A DNA stretch of 64,000 bases from NCBI RefSeq assembly GCF_003286085.1, contig NW_020825332.1:987001-1051000 (forward strand), in the 5' to 3' direction. This DNA is from Drosophila persimilis. Taxonomy: Eukaryota > Arthropoda > Insecta > Diptera > Drosophilidae. The notes under the pieces were generated by a model. The model ran no database searches, was not told where the DNA came from, and saw nothing but the letters and a program-made list of their open reading frames with translations. Each line of letters opens with the position of its first letter. Position 1 is the stretch's first letter. The position numbers and the translations under genes are program-made. Shown here piece after piece: positions 1 through 10,759 of the stretch.

Positions 1-305
1 TTTTTGGGCCGCTTTTAGAGGGTTTGGTTGGGGTTACGTATCGAAGGAGAACTCAACTTAACGAAAATAAGAATAATAATAATTAAAAACTCAAAAAGAA
101 ATGTCGAAAATATTTGAATTTATTTTTTAAGCACTTAAATTATCACAACTTATATTATATACAAAAAGGTAAACGATAAATAATTGCAGCTACCATTAGA
201 AATAAGAAATTAGAAATTAGAAATTAAGGGATAAACTAGAGACAGACACAAACGACGGGGTTCAAAGGACTCAAAGGTGGGTGATTGGGTGATTGGGATG
301 TCCCT

Positions 306-966
306 TTAGTGGGCTCCATCGTATGTGTCCTTGTGCTGATACCCGCTCACATAGCCAGAGCCATCGACCACATTGCGTCTGCCGGCAATGCCCTTGCCCT
401 TGCCGGTGGCATCGAAGCGCTCCTTGTGGGAGCCCGTATACTTGCTGGTGTCCGTCAGCCGGTCCACGGCTGCCGCAGCCTTTCCAGCCTACACGGACAC
501 GGAATAGAGGGAGGGAAATGAGTATGAGAATCGTCTTACTCTGGGGAAAGTATTGATCACTCACCGAAACCTGCGCCACACCCGGAGCCCCACAGCTGGC
601 CAGCTTCTGCTTGATCTCCGACAGCTCCACCTTCCTCGTCTTGGCCAGATCGTCAAGGAATTTGTTGTAGTCCGTCAGAGAGATCTTCAGGGCCTTGAAC
701 TTCTTGAAGTGGATGCCCGTGTCCGTGGTGGTGATCTTCTTGTCGATCACCTTCGCCTGCTTCATCCACTTGTCGCTCTGCGAGAGCGTGATTAGCTTCC
801 CATCGGACTTGGTGTCCCCGAACTTGGAGAAGGCCTTGAACTGATCCGAGAAGCTCACTTTGGGTGCCGCCTCCTCCTCCAGTGCCAGTTGGGCCAACTC
901 CGCCACCGGTGCCTCTGTAGCGGGAGCGGGAGAGGGACTGCTACCATTTGCTGCTGCCTCAGACAT
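306..966 (-). CDS. ringer: Ringmaker, TPPP/p25-alpha family microtubule-binding protein
   Basis: Two coding exons: 565-966 (ATG at 964-966, 134 codons) and 306-488 (60 codons plus TAA), joined in phase 0 across a 76 bp intron (donor GTGAGT, acceptor GTGTAG). The product is about 194 residues, the size I expect for fly Ringmaker. After an Ala/Pro/Glu-rich leader comes the p25-alpha core ([20 protein letters not shown]), and the second exon supplies the typical Gly-rich p25 tail with [17 protein letters not shown] at the end. Members of the TPPP family bind and stabilise microtubules; the fly protein is known for roles in axon growth. An acceptor (CATAG at 974-978) sits just before the ATG, so the 5' UTR is spliced; see the candidate upstream exon at 6594-6686. 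Family call is firm; the symbol rests on family plus gene order. Confidence 0.9.
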
Positions 967-973
967 GCTGGCT

Positions 974-3900
974 CTATGGGATAGGATATGCGAATGGTAG
1001 ATTAGTTAATGGTTAATACATGAGGAGTACATATTGCCTTGCCTGATGGGTCACATTTCTATTTCTATTTTCCACTTTGTCAACACGCAATGGAACCTTC
1101 TTCTACGCAGTGCCTTACCTGTGGGCCACAACACTGACCAACATTGCGGTGGGTCGAGGAGTTCTGTGTTTCTGTGGTTCTGTTACCATACGTTTTCTCT
1201 ATCTATCTATCCGCTTGATTTCAACACGCAGAGCTTATCTGTCTTCCGATTATATTCCTATCTCGAAGATAAAGCCAAGAGCTTTTTCTCAGCTGTTCCC
1301 CCGAGAGAAGCGAGCCTGAACTGAAGCCGAAATCGGGAGAGATCCAACCATTAACTGACGTCATCTAAATATTTGTATTGCTTGCTTCTAAAGAGGCTAA
1401 TTATCATCACCATACGAAACGCAAATAACGATCCATGCGAACACACAAATAAAGCCCCAGGGGGATCGACAGGGGGTCGGCACATAGCGGTAGCTTGAAC
1501 AAACAGCTAAAATCCATTATGACCAAGGTTTTTTGACACACAAGAGACAGGTTTTCAAGCTTGAATGGTCTGTGATCTAATGAAAGTTAAAACTAGACAC
1601 ATCTTAGAGTAAGACTCTAAAATGCCCTCTTATATGGTACAAAAATGGTCCCCATACATATGCATCTCCAGCAAAACCCCTCCTCGTAGATCACTTAATA
1701 TGTTAAGCATTGCATATCGCATAAATCTCATTGATAATTTAGTTTTAAAATTGCTTGTAGCATAAATTGTCGTCATGTCTACAGGCGGCTACCCAACACG
1801 AATCGATATGGGCGGGAGACGGAGACCCCAATAATATGTGGAGGGAATACACTGGTATGGAGAGGGGGTAGGGGGGGGGAACCAAATCCTCCCATAAACA
1901 GTAAATAAAACGTGAGCATTTATTGGCTGGGTCATTAATTATGCGCCACTTAAAGAGGCAGCAGCAGCAGCCACCACGGAGGCCCCAGGAGATCTGGGAG
2001 CTGTTTTGGGGCAACCATTTAAGGCAGCGATAAGATGCGGCCTCAACCAGTTTTGGGTCTTCTCCTTGCTTTTTTTTTGGTTTTTTTTGTTTTTGTTTGG
2101 GTGAGATATGATTGCATGGCTTGTGCCTGGCCTGGCCTGGACAGATGTTAACAAAAGGAATCCCAGAATAGAGCAGAAGAGAAGCAGAGGAGTGGAATGC
2201 AGAATGCAGGACTCTGAAGGTCAGGCAACCACCCCACGGCAGCCTTGACCTTGGATTCCGAAGACCCTGATGCAGTCCGTCGAGCATGTCAAATGCTATC
2301 TGTATCTGGGTGAAGACCCCGCCCCAAACCGAATAATGAGCTCTCGCAAGTGAAAAGCTAATCGACTCGACTCTACGACGAGTACTACGAGTACTAATGC
2401 TTATGTCATCGCCTCATTACGCCGCTCGTTTGATATTTTGATTACGTTTTGGTCTGGAATCAGCCTCTATTCTAAAGTGCGGCTCTGGGGTGGGGCCATT
2501 TTCTCATATGACTACATATATTCCCATTTAATCCACTATTCAATCGCAATGGTCAATTGAGATCATTGCATGCATCATAATTCCATCATTAATCATCTTC
2601 TTAGGCCTGAAACGTGGCGTGTCATTGAACTTGAACTCCACTGGAGCTGTGGACCTCTGGAGCTGTGGAGCTCTGGAGACGAAACAAATTACCGAACACG
2701 TCCACTGAGGGAGCGAGAGAAGAGTATAATGGAACCCTTTACTCCGCCCTTCCTTGTAATTGGAAGCCATAAATACTGAGAAACAAGAAAAAGTTGACAA
2801 ACTACAGCACAAAAGAGCTGGGAATATGCATGGAAAGGTTTAAGTTTAGTGAATCGAAAGATATACGAAGTGGCAATGCTCTTGGGTAGGAGTTGGAATA
2901 GACAGATCTGCAAAGATCAAAGATGTCGCAGGTGTCGTCCAAACAGATTGGTTACCTATCAGGATCTTCACATCATACACACCTTGCTTTGATATAAATA
3001 AAAACCCAATTGACTTCAGAGTAAATTTAGGGAAAGTATCAACAAAATAATTGAAAAAAAAATGAGCTAGGGAACTATGAAAAGACCTTGTTTCAGGCTG
3101 GGATCCCTGGATGGGTTTCCGGCTCTTTTCGACTTGTGTACCCTCCTCCCCCCATAGAACATCACCGCAGGCCGGTCGCTGCGATGGGGGAAGCGTGGAT
3201 GGTCTAAATCAAAAATAATCCGCTCTGGCCGCCAGACCATAAATAATTTGTTTCTTTTTTCTCTTTCTGTTTTTCGTTCCATTCCCATTGCCTGTGAATA
3301 TACATAGCTAGTATTTCTGATCTGACGAACAAGTTTCCGACTCTCCTCCAATTGGGAGGGCGGGGTGATTGCCAATTCGTTTCCAACATTTTAATTAGTT
3401 TTGAACCAAAATGGCAAAAGTTAATTGGGAAATATATTCATAAGTATATGGGGATTGGGATGGGGATGGGGATAGATAGGCATACTCGTTTATAGAGAGG
3501 AAACAATTGACTTCCGGGGGTGGCAGCAACCTACCTCAAGTGCTGCCCAGTGATGGATGGAAAACCACAAATACTGGAGGGAAAATTTAGGTCATCTTGT
3601 CGTACTATTTATAGCTGGAAGGGAACTTTTTGAAATGCTGCACCACATATCGTTTTGTACAACACTCTGTAATATTAGCGCCTCGAACTGAATGCATAAA
3701 TTAATACTCTTTGGGTGCCTCCCCCCCAAACAGGAAACGAAGGGGATTTTGATAAACACGCAACGCAATAGAGAAATCATTGAGTTAGGAGGGGGGCTTA
3801 TGCTTATGCTTATGCTCTGGTCTCTGGTCTATGGTCTATGGTCGCATACATCACCACTTCCCCAGATGACATCACTTTGTGATGTGAGGACCGCGCAAGC

Positions 3901-6593
3901 GCAGGGCGGAGGATGGGGAAGGGGGGATGACGGATGATGGTGCCACACGCATACATACCGAAGGATACGAGTACGAGTACCAGGGGAACGATGCCACAGA
4001 ACAATGGGAATCCAGGAAATCGGAACTAAAACGGAGAACAGGAGCAGGAGCTGGAGCAAGAGCAGGGGCGATAAAGCCCATTTGGGTTACAGTCAAATGG
4101 ATTGCAGGAAGTGGGTCAAAGAATGCTCTTGAAATCCTGCACAGCTTCCACTCACACTCGGATAAACAATCAAAAAAAGGACACTGTAGAGCCATCTTTT
4201 TTATTTCTTCGGGGGGTTCTTCACACATTTCCTACTTACATTTTGAATCAAACAAATGTAGTGCAAATTTCCGTATAATAGTGACAGAAATCTTGGTATT
4301 TCTTGGATGTTTTTCGAGCTAGTTTTCAGAGGGCGCGCGCGAATGCTGTCGATGTCGAGACTCAACTGTTTGGACAAATGCGCAGCGCCAGACCAAAGCC
4401 CATTCGGCGTATGAGTGATATTTGGACGCCAGAGAGCTTTCGATGAGTGGAAAACACATACATATATGTATGCCCAACGATGAGCACACGCATCCTCCAA
4501 ACAACATTAACTAAACTATCAACAAAACAGCAGAGAGAAACATAACGACAGAAGTGATAGAGACCTTTCTGATAGAGACCAAAAGAGAGATTAGATAGAT
4601 TAGATCTCACATCCCCCCAAATATTTTTGGTATATAAATTTACTATATACCTAGCGATGACTTCATTTCCACAAAGATTATACACAAAAACTAACAGCAA
4701 AAGGCAGCAGCCACACGACACAGCCATTTATCAAAAATAAAAAAAAATAAAGAAACAGGCAAAACAAACCCAAAGAAACTCGGAGAAAAAAGGTGACGTC
4801 TTATCAGACCAACAAGTCTCACTCGGACTTTTGTTTGTTTTGAGTGGATTGAATGGGGGGAAAAAGAGCTTAAAGCTCGCCGAGGAAATATCTGGCCGAG
4901 GTGGAGGGCCTGGGGGGAACCTGGGGGCTATACGCTGAGTTTTACTGCCGATTTTTATGGTTCTGTCCGCTCCGCCACAACAAAGCGCGGAATACGATGC
5001 GTGAAATTTTGGACAACAGCAAAACACGCACCAACAAGTGCCAGACAAGAGACAAGAAAGAGTAATGGGTTTCCAGGGAGGAGCTCCAGCTCCCTAGCTG
5101 GCTAGCTGGCTAGTGGGTGTGTTTAGGAGGTGGCCTAACTAGTGAGCTCATAGCTCATAGCAGGGGTCTCCGTCGGGGTCACCTCCCAGCAATGTTTGAC
5201 TATGCAAATGGCTTGCTGTGAGAGCTGTGCCACTGCCTCAAGTGATTAAGAGTTCTTTGAACTTGAAAAAGAGGTCTGCTCTGGTCTAATCTGTACTGGA
5301 CAGTGTGGGTGAAAGGTTGAAAAAGAATGTTCAGAGAGAAAGTAAGAGTCACCAGGAAATCATAAGGAAATTGCTTTAGCACACAATCAAATCAGAGCCC
5401 AAATAACATGGAAAAAACAAAAAAAAACCTGACAATGATTTATGGCTAGTGTCTGTCAGAATTATTTGGTATTTATTTCGTGGATGAAGTCATGGGCCTG
5501 GGTCTGGCCGAAACCAAAACAAAATTCAACAACGAAAGGCTAACGATTAAGTTTGAAGTTAGAGGTGCTCTTTTTTAAGAAATATAGGCTATAATACTGT
5601 ACTATACATTGTGTTTCTGTATACACCATGCATTCAATTAATACCTTTCAAGCTGCAAGAATAGTTTCCCTCTTTCCCTCTTTGAGGATAACAAAAGAGT
5701 CATAAATACTGACATGATACTCGGCAGCTGGCCCTATCTAAGTAGAGAGAGAGAGAGCCAAGACCCTGATAATAGTTCACAAATCACAGCCCACCTCTAT
5801 CTGCATTCCCATTCGTAGAGAGAGATAGAGAGAATTCCACCAAGTAAACCAAATCAATAGCCACATCCACATCGGTGTGCCCAGAACTATCGAGAGGCCG
5901 CAGCTAGAGCTGCGACTCTACATTTATACCCGGTACTTAGTTAGTGTAGTTCCCCTCCACCAGAGGGCTCACACTGCGCCAGAAAGAGAGAGAATCATTC
6001 TGCGACAGATTTTCGTTCTTTGCGTGGGCGTAAGGGGGTGGTACTAAATTTTCAAAAGCCCATGAGTCTGGATACCAAATTTGGTTGCTCTAGCTCTTAT
6101 AATCTCTGAGATCAATGCGCTCATCGGGACGGATAGACAGACATAGCTATATCGACTCTACTAATGGTGCTGATCAAGAATATATAACTTTATGTGGTTG
6201 GAATGGCTTCCTTCTGGCTGTTACTCATATCCATTTCCATCACAAATCTAATATACCCCCATTCTCTTCGAGTATCGGGTATAAAAGAATCATTAAGCTC
6301 TGGCTTTGATTGAAACTCATGGTAGGGGGGCCAACATTAAAATGCACTTATCAGGCAGCCCCAGCAGTCAAGGCCAGACCTCCGCCTCCTAATCAGGCAG
6401 GAGCCCTGCCCAGCTGGGCTTAAGCACCCGCGAGATGTGCCTCTGGGGCCTCCATCGATAAAAGAAGCGGCTAAAAATAACCCAAGCCCAAACCCCAACT
6501 TAAAGCAGAGCAGAGCAGAGCAGATACAGCTACAGATACACGAGATACAGATACACGACTCCAGAGAGACACAGGCCCTTGGCCTTCACTCAC
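974..6593 (-). other. Probable long first intron of ringmaker, no genes seen
   Basis: This 5.6 kb stretch holds only short open frames without coding character, AT-rich sequence and simple repeats, plus one DINE-1-like insertion (5930-6290). It lies between the acceptor just upstream of the ringmaker ATG and a strong donor (CAAG|GTGAGT) of a candidate upstream exon. The intron call is inferred from splice signals. Confidence 0.5.
5930..6290. mobile_element. DINE-1/INE-1-like short dispersed element
   Basis: The ends form an imperfect inverted repeat (ttatacccggtac near 5931 and gtatcgggtataa near 6272). The inner part holds the block gctgatcaagaatatata (6170-6187) preceded by a gacggatagacagacat run, which I recognise from the INE-1/DINE-1 (helentron-derived) family of Drosophila. 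A related degenerate copy occurs at about 63430-63810, and a different part of such an element at 32405-32530. It has no coding capacity. Exact subfamily (DINE-1 versus obscura-group SGM/ISY elements) cannot be settled here. Confidence 0.65.
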
Positions 6594-6686
6594 CTTGAAA
6601 TGCCGTTGGGTGCCACAGTCCGCAGTCCGCAGTCGTCGTGGCCGTTGCCGTTACCGTCCATAATGTGCGAGTGCGAGTACATGTAC
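6594..6686 (-). CDS. ringer: Candidate upstream ringmaker exon with in-frame ATG
   Basis: On the minus strand a good acceptor (CCCTTTTTTAG at 6687-6697) and donor (CAAG|GTGAGT, exon end 6594) bound 93 bp that is fully open. An ATG at 6680-6682 starts 29 codons plus two bases (MYSHSHIMDGNGNGHDDCGL...). Spliced to the acceptor at 974-975 the frame runs as Arg-Ala-Ser straight into the ringmaker Met, so it would encode an N-terminal extension of 32 residues. It may instead be a non-coding leader exon; the ATG context is weak. Membership of ringmaker is inferred because no other minus-strand gene lies between. Confidence 0.45.
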
Positions 6687-7180
6687 CTAAAAAAGGGAGA
6701 AGATGCCACAATGGGGCAACAACAAAAAGACCAGCAACTGCATATCAATTACTTGCGGGGATCGAATGGGTTGCTGCAGATGTGGGATAGGAATGGGGAT
6801 GGAGATGTGGTCTTTGGCCTTGATGAGCGGCAAGTCAAGGCTCTGGAATAACAGCAGCAGGAGCAGCAGCAGCATGAGGCACAGATGCAGATGGAGATGC
6901 GAGATGCCATGCTCCCGAGATATCCACTCCACAATTAAACCAAATGGACATAACGCCTGGAGAATGGAATGGGGCTGGAGGAGAAGGAGTGGCAGCCGTT
7001 GTCCGTTAACGACACAAGTGGACAAGACAGTTCGCGATCGCCTCGTTTTCTTTCATTTGCCAGGCCATTAAATCGGACAGCAGCGTCACGAGGGGGAGTC
7101 GAGGGGGAGGCGAAGCACCCATCCAGAACCAGACCTAGAACCAGAACCTAGAACTAGAACCTGCCTACTGTGTCGGGTTG

Positions 7181-7188
7181 TATAAAAG
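7181..7188 (+). promoter_or_regulatory. TATA box of Cpr72Ec
   Basis: TATAAAAG lies 91 bp before the ATG at 7279, implying a start site near 7212 and a leader of about 65 bases. Strong TATA boxes are usual for tissue-restricted cuticle genes. Confidence 0.75.
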
Positions 7189-7278
7189 GACCCTGGGAGC
7201 AGCCCAGAACCAGCAGAACTCAAAGAGTTGCAGCATCAAACAGAGCACAAAGCAGCGAGAAAAGAGCATAAAGAGATC

Positions 7279-8817
7279 ATGAAGTATCCACTCCTCTTGT
7301 TAGGATTCCTGAGCGCGGCCCATGGCCTGGCCCTCTACGCGGCCTCCTACCCCTTCGTCTACTCCGCCGGGGGATCGGCTGTGTTCACGCCCACGCAGCA
7401 GCAGTACATCTCGCAGGACGCCCTGGGCCAGTACTCCTACGGCTACTCAGAACCACTGTCCTCCAAACAAGAGACCCGCACCCTGGACGGCACCACGCGG
7501 GGCACCTACAGCTACCGCGATGCAGCAGGCAAACGCCAGACCGTTGACTACTTGGCCGATGCACGTGGCTTCCATGTGGCGGCCACCAATTTGCCGAAGG
7601 CTGTCATTCCCCGGGAGCTGGCTGCCGGAAGGAGTGCCTCGCATGGCGTACAGCATCCAGTGTCTGTCCATCATCCGTTGGAGCATCCCCATCCCGTGGA
7701 ACATCACCATCCCGTCGAGCACCATGCTGGCCACATCGTTGAGCATCCCTCAGTGATCGGCACTGGCAGGATTGCAGTGCAGGGCATTGCCCATTCCGTT
7801 GGTCACCACCCAATTGTCTATCCCCATCCCGTGGAACATCACCATTCCGCGGAGCACCATCCCGCGGAGCACCATCCCGTAGAGCATCATTCTGGTCATG
7901 TCGAGCATCACCCTGTAGACATCACAGGCAGGAGTGCAGAGCACCATTCGATTGTCCATCATCCAGCTGAGCACCATCCCGCGGAGCACCATCCCGCAGA
8001 GCATCATTCTGGTCATGTCGAGCATCACCCTGTAGACATCTCAGGCAGGAGTGCAGAGCACCATTCGATTGTCCATCATCCAGCTGAGCACCATCCCGCG
8101 GAGCACCATCCCGCAGAGCACCATTCCGTAGAGCATCATTCTGGTCATGTCGAGCATCATGCCGTTGACATCACAGGCAGGAGCGCTGAGCATTATCCGG
8201 CTGTCCACCATCCTGCCGAGCACCATCCCGCGGAGCACCATCCCGCAGAGCACCATCCCGTAGAGCATCATTCTGGTCATGTCGAGCATCATCCAACCGA
8301 CATTACAGGCAGAAGCGCTGAGCACCATCCGGCTGTCCACCATCCTGCCGAGCACCATCCCGTGGAGCACCATCCCGCAGAGCACCATCCCGTAGAGCAT
8401 CATTCTGGCCATATCGAGCAACATCCGATTGACATCACAGGCAGGAGTGCTGTGCATGGCGTGGTCCATCCCGAAGCTGTCCATCATCCCGAAGCGCATC
8501 ATCCCGTGGAGCATCATCACGCGGAGCATCCATCTGGTCATCATGTGGCTGAGCATCCCTCTGTGGTTGGCGCTGGAAGAAGTACTCTGCATGCCGAAGG
8601 TCACGAGCTCCCTCAACCCGTTGTCGACACCCCCGAAGTGGCCGCCGCCAAGGCCCTCCACCTGAAGCGCGTCCACGAGGAGAAGGTTCGCAACGAGATC
8701 CTCCATCCCATCGCTATTCCAGTGCCAGTGGCCCGCAGCCACCATGTGGTGCTGCCACCTACGGCCCTATACGGCTACACCAGGCCCCACTATTACTCCT
8801 CCGGCTTCTACTACTGA
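7279..8817 (+). CDS. Cpr72Ec: Histidine-rich RR cuticle protein Cpr72Ec
   Basis: Single exon, 512 residues. The Met at 7279 is chosen because it begins a signal peptide (MKYPLLLLGFLSAAHG); the frame is open upstream but has no earlier ATG. Residues about 38-100 form a Rebers-Riddiford chitin-binding consensus (GQYSYGYSEP ... DGTTRGTYSYRDAAGKRQTVDYLADARGFHV). Then follow some 270 residues of His-rich tandem repeats built on (P/A)EHH units, and a C-terminal block QPVVDTPEVAAAKALHLKRVHEEKVRNEIL-like that is shared with the neighbouring Cpr72Eb. The protein should be secreted into cuticle and bind chitin; the His-rich part may serve cross-linking by quinones or metal binding, which is inference. 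A polyadenylation signal AATAAA lies at 8890-8895. Confidence 0.88.
   Translation: MKYPLLLLGFLSAAHGLALYAASYPFVYSAGGSAVFTPTQQQYISQDALGQYSYGYSEPLSSKQETRTLDGTTRGTYSYRDAAGKRQTVDYLADARGFHVAATNLPKAVIPRELAAGRSASHGVQHPVSVHHPLEHPHPVEHHHPVEHHAGHIVEHPSVIGTGRIAVQGIAHSVGHHPIVYPHPVEHHHSAEHHPAEHHPVEHHSGHVEHHPVDITGRSAEHHSIVHHPAEHHPAEHHPAEHHSGHVEHHPVDISGRSAEHHSIVHHPAEHHPAEHHPAEHHSVEHHSGHVEHHAVDITGRSAEHYPAVHHPAEHHPAEHHPAEHHPVEHHSGHVEHHPTDITGRSAEHHPAVHHPAEHHPVEHHPAEHHPVEHHSGHIEQHPIDITGRSAVHGVVHPEAVHHPEAHHPVEHHHAEHPSGHHVAEHPSVVGAGRSTLHAEGHELPQPVVDTPEVAAAKALHLKRVHEEKVRNEILHPIAIPVPVARSHHVVLPPTALYGYTRPHYYSSGFYY
7850..8440 (+). repeat. Coding tandem repeat in Cpr72Ec
   Basis: The anchor gagcatcattctggtcatg (with one substitution in the last copy) starts at 7882, 7999, 8131, 8263 and 8395, giving periods of 117, 132, 132 and 132 bp (39 or 44 codons). 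Each unit encodes several EHHP motifs, then SGHVEHHP(V/T)DI(T/S)GRS. The near identity of the units points to recent unequal exchange or conversion. Long antisense open frames here come from the repeat's composition. Confidence 0.9.
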
Positions 8818-9776
8818 GTGGGACCGCGTATACAGTGAAGCATTCCATGCATCATTCCTGGATTTCGAAATTCAAATATTTAAAGTCAAAATAAAGTCAA
8901 ATAATTCCGAATCTACATTGTGGGTTTTCTTCCTTGATCCTTTGGCGCTTCACAATTTCTTTGGGCTCTTCCTTCTGTTTCCATCAGCAGCTTAAATCCA
9001 CGACCGACGACACACGACTCTCCTGGAGGCTGTCCTACCTCAACCTTTGGTCCCCAAACGGACCCGTCACATACCTCCGCTTCGACGCTTCATAAATGCA
9101 ATGTGAATTTTGATTTCAATTAAATTTAATAGCAGCATAAACCACAACAGAAAACACATCCCCACCGAAATATTACCGAAACTGGTAAGGGCAGCCAATC
9201 CGCTTCGCTTGTGCCACACAGCCTAACCCGGTTCCTTGACCCCTCTTCCTCGTCAAACCAGAGACCAGAGACCAGACCGCAGTCTCTCTCTCTCTCTCTC
9301 TCTCTGACAATACAGGCCTGATTAAGTTCTTTGGTTTGTGTGGCAGGCAGCATTGTGGAACGTTGTACAGTTGTTCATGTCCCTGTCCCTGTCCCTGTCT
9401 GATGTTGCGTTCCACTGCGGCCACTGTGGGACGGGACAGATGAAAACAAATTGCGGCTTTTGTGCCAAAATTTATGCTGAACTTGTTGAAATCGAAATCG
9501 ACAAAATATTTATGTACAAACAGAGTCCACCATGTCCAAGAGGAAGAGCCAGCCCATACCCATACCCATTCCCCATGCCCTTCGTAGAGGAAGAGGAAGG
9601 AAGGAAGGAATAATCCCAGGGCAGAGGCAGAGGCAGATGCAGTGACTTTGGCTGTGACTGCCGCTGTGGCTGGGGGAATATGAAAGTAAACCAGGAACCA
9701 GACGACCTTCCTGAGAACGCACGAAATTGCAAATTTTCGGCTATCAGACAGACCTCCTGTCTGTCGCTGTCGCGCG
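8818..9776. other. Intergenic spacer between Cpr72Ec and Cpr72Eb
   Basis: Contains the Cpr72Ec 3' end, a (TC)n microsatellite at 9283-9305 and the upstream region of Cpr72Eb. No gene was seen. Confidence 0.6.
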
Positions 9777-9784
9777 TATAAAAA
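9777..9784 (+). promoter_or_regulatory. TATA box of Cpr72Eb
   Basis: TATAAAAA, 116 bp before the ATG at 9900, consistent with a start site near 9808. Confidence 0.75.
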
Positions 9785-9899
9785 GCAGAATCCCCAATCG
9801 ATCGCAGCACAGAGTTCTCTAGAGCGAGTACTAGTCCACGACACTAGCAGCGCCCCAAAAGATACCATATCTGAAATTCCATATCGAATCCCGAATCAA

Positions 9900-10589
9900 A
9901 TGAGCAAGATGCACTCTTTCAACCTTTGCCTGATGATCGCCACCGCAACCTCTTTGGTGTGCGGATCGCCTCTCCTGGAATACGGAGCCCCGCCAGCGGG
10001 CGACAGCGTGAGCCAGTACCACACGCAGGACGAGCACGGCCAGTATGCCTATGGGTATATGGCGCCGCTGTACTCCAAGCACGAGACCCGCACTGCGGAC
10101 GGAGTCACGCGCGGCACCTTCTCTTACGTGGATGCCAGGGGCGTGACCCAGACCGTGGACTATGTGGCAGATACAGAGGGCTTCCGCGTCAGCTCCAGCC
10201 TCAGCCAGCAGCAGGCCAACGAGGAGACCCCCGAGGTGGCTGCTCTGAGGGCCCAGCACCTGGCTGCCCATGCGCAGGCCAAGCTGCGTCTTGCTGGGGG
10301 GGATTCATATGCTGGCTCTGTGGAGCTGCCTCAGCCCGTGCAGGATACACCCGAGGTGGCCGCCGCCAAGGTGGCCTTCTTCAAGCGATTCGAGGCCGAG
10401 AAGCTGCGCAATCAACTGCTCAGCGAGAAGCAGATCAATCGAGTGATCGCCCCATCGATCCCTGTTAGATCCCAGCCGCTGTACGTCTATCAGCCACTCA
10501 CTGGATTTGTCTACAACTACCACCAGTCCAAGTCCAAGGCTCAGGCTAAGACTCAGACTCCCTCGAGGGACTACCTTCCAGTGGTCTGA
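9900..10589 (+). CDS. Cpr72Eb: RR cuticle protein Cpr72Eb
   Basis: Single exon, 229 residues. Signal peptide at the N terminus (core FNLCLMIATATSLVCG); either ATG 9900 or the Met three codons on could start it, and 9900 has the better context (tcaaATG). A Rebers-Riddiford chitin-binding region spans about residues 38-95 (DEHGQYAYGYMAPLYSKHET, then GTFSYVDARGVTQTVDYVAD). A second conserved block ELPQPVQDTPEVAAAKVAFF near residue 140 matches the C-terminal block of Cpr72Ec, showing common descent. There is no His-rich expansion. AATAAA at 10631-10636. The gene ends tail to tail with Cpr72Ea, the two poly(A) signals lying about 60 bp apart. Confidence 0.88.
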   Translation: MSKMHSFNLCLMIATATSLVCGSPLLEYGAPPAGDSVSQYHTQDEHGQYAYGYMAPLYSKHETRTADGVTRGTFSYVDARGVTQTVDYVADTEGFRVSSSLSQQQANEETPEVAALRAQHLAAHAQAKLRLAGGDSYAGSVELPQPVQDTPEVAAAKVAFFKRFEAEKLRNQLLSEKQINRVIAPSIPVRSQPLYVYQPLTGFVYNYHQSKSKAQAKTQTPSRDYLPVV

Positions 10590-10759
10590 TGTTCTGGCCG
10601 ATCTTTGAGATCTTCTGTTAATTGTTGAGCAATAAATGATGCAAATCCGAAATGAAAACGCACTCGAATTTGGCACAATGGTGCTCTGTCTTGCATTTAT
10701 TCTTAGGACACACACAAAACCACAATATCCATCATATCATCCATCCAGTAGACCTTCCT

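Noticed and set aside
7850..8440. CRISPR-like regular repeats
   Set aside because: The repeats are in frame within a cuticle gene of an animal genome, with no spacers of varying sequence.
7447..8745. Met-rich minus-strand frames opposite Cpr72Ec
   Set aside because: They arise from the EHHP repeat read backwards; no independent coding evidence.
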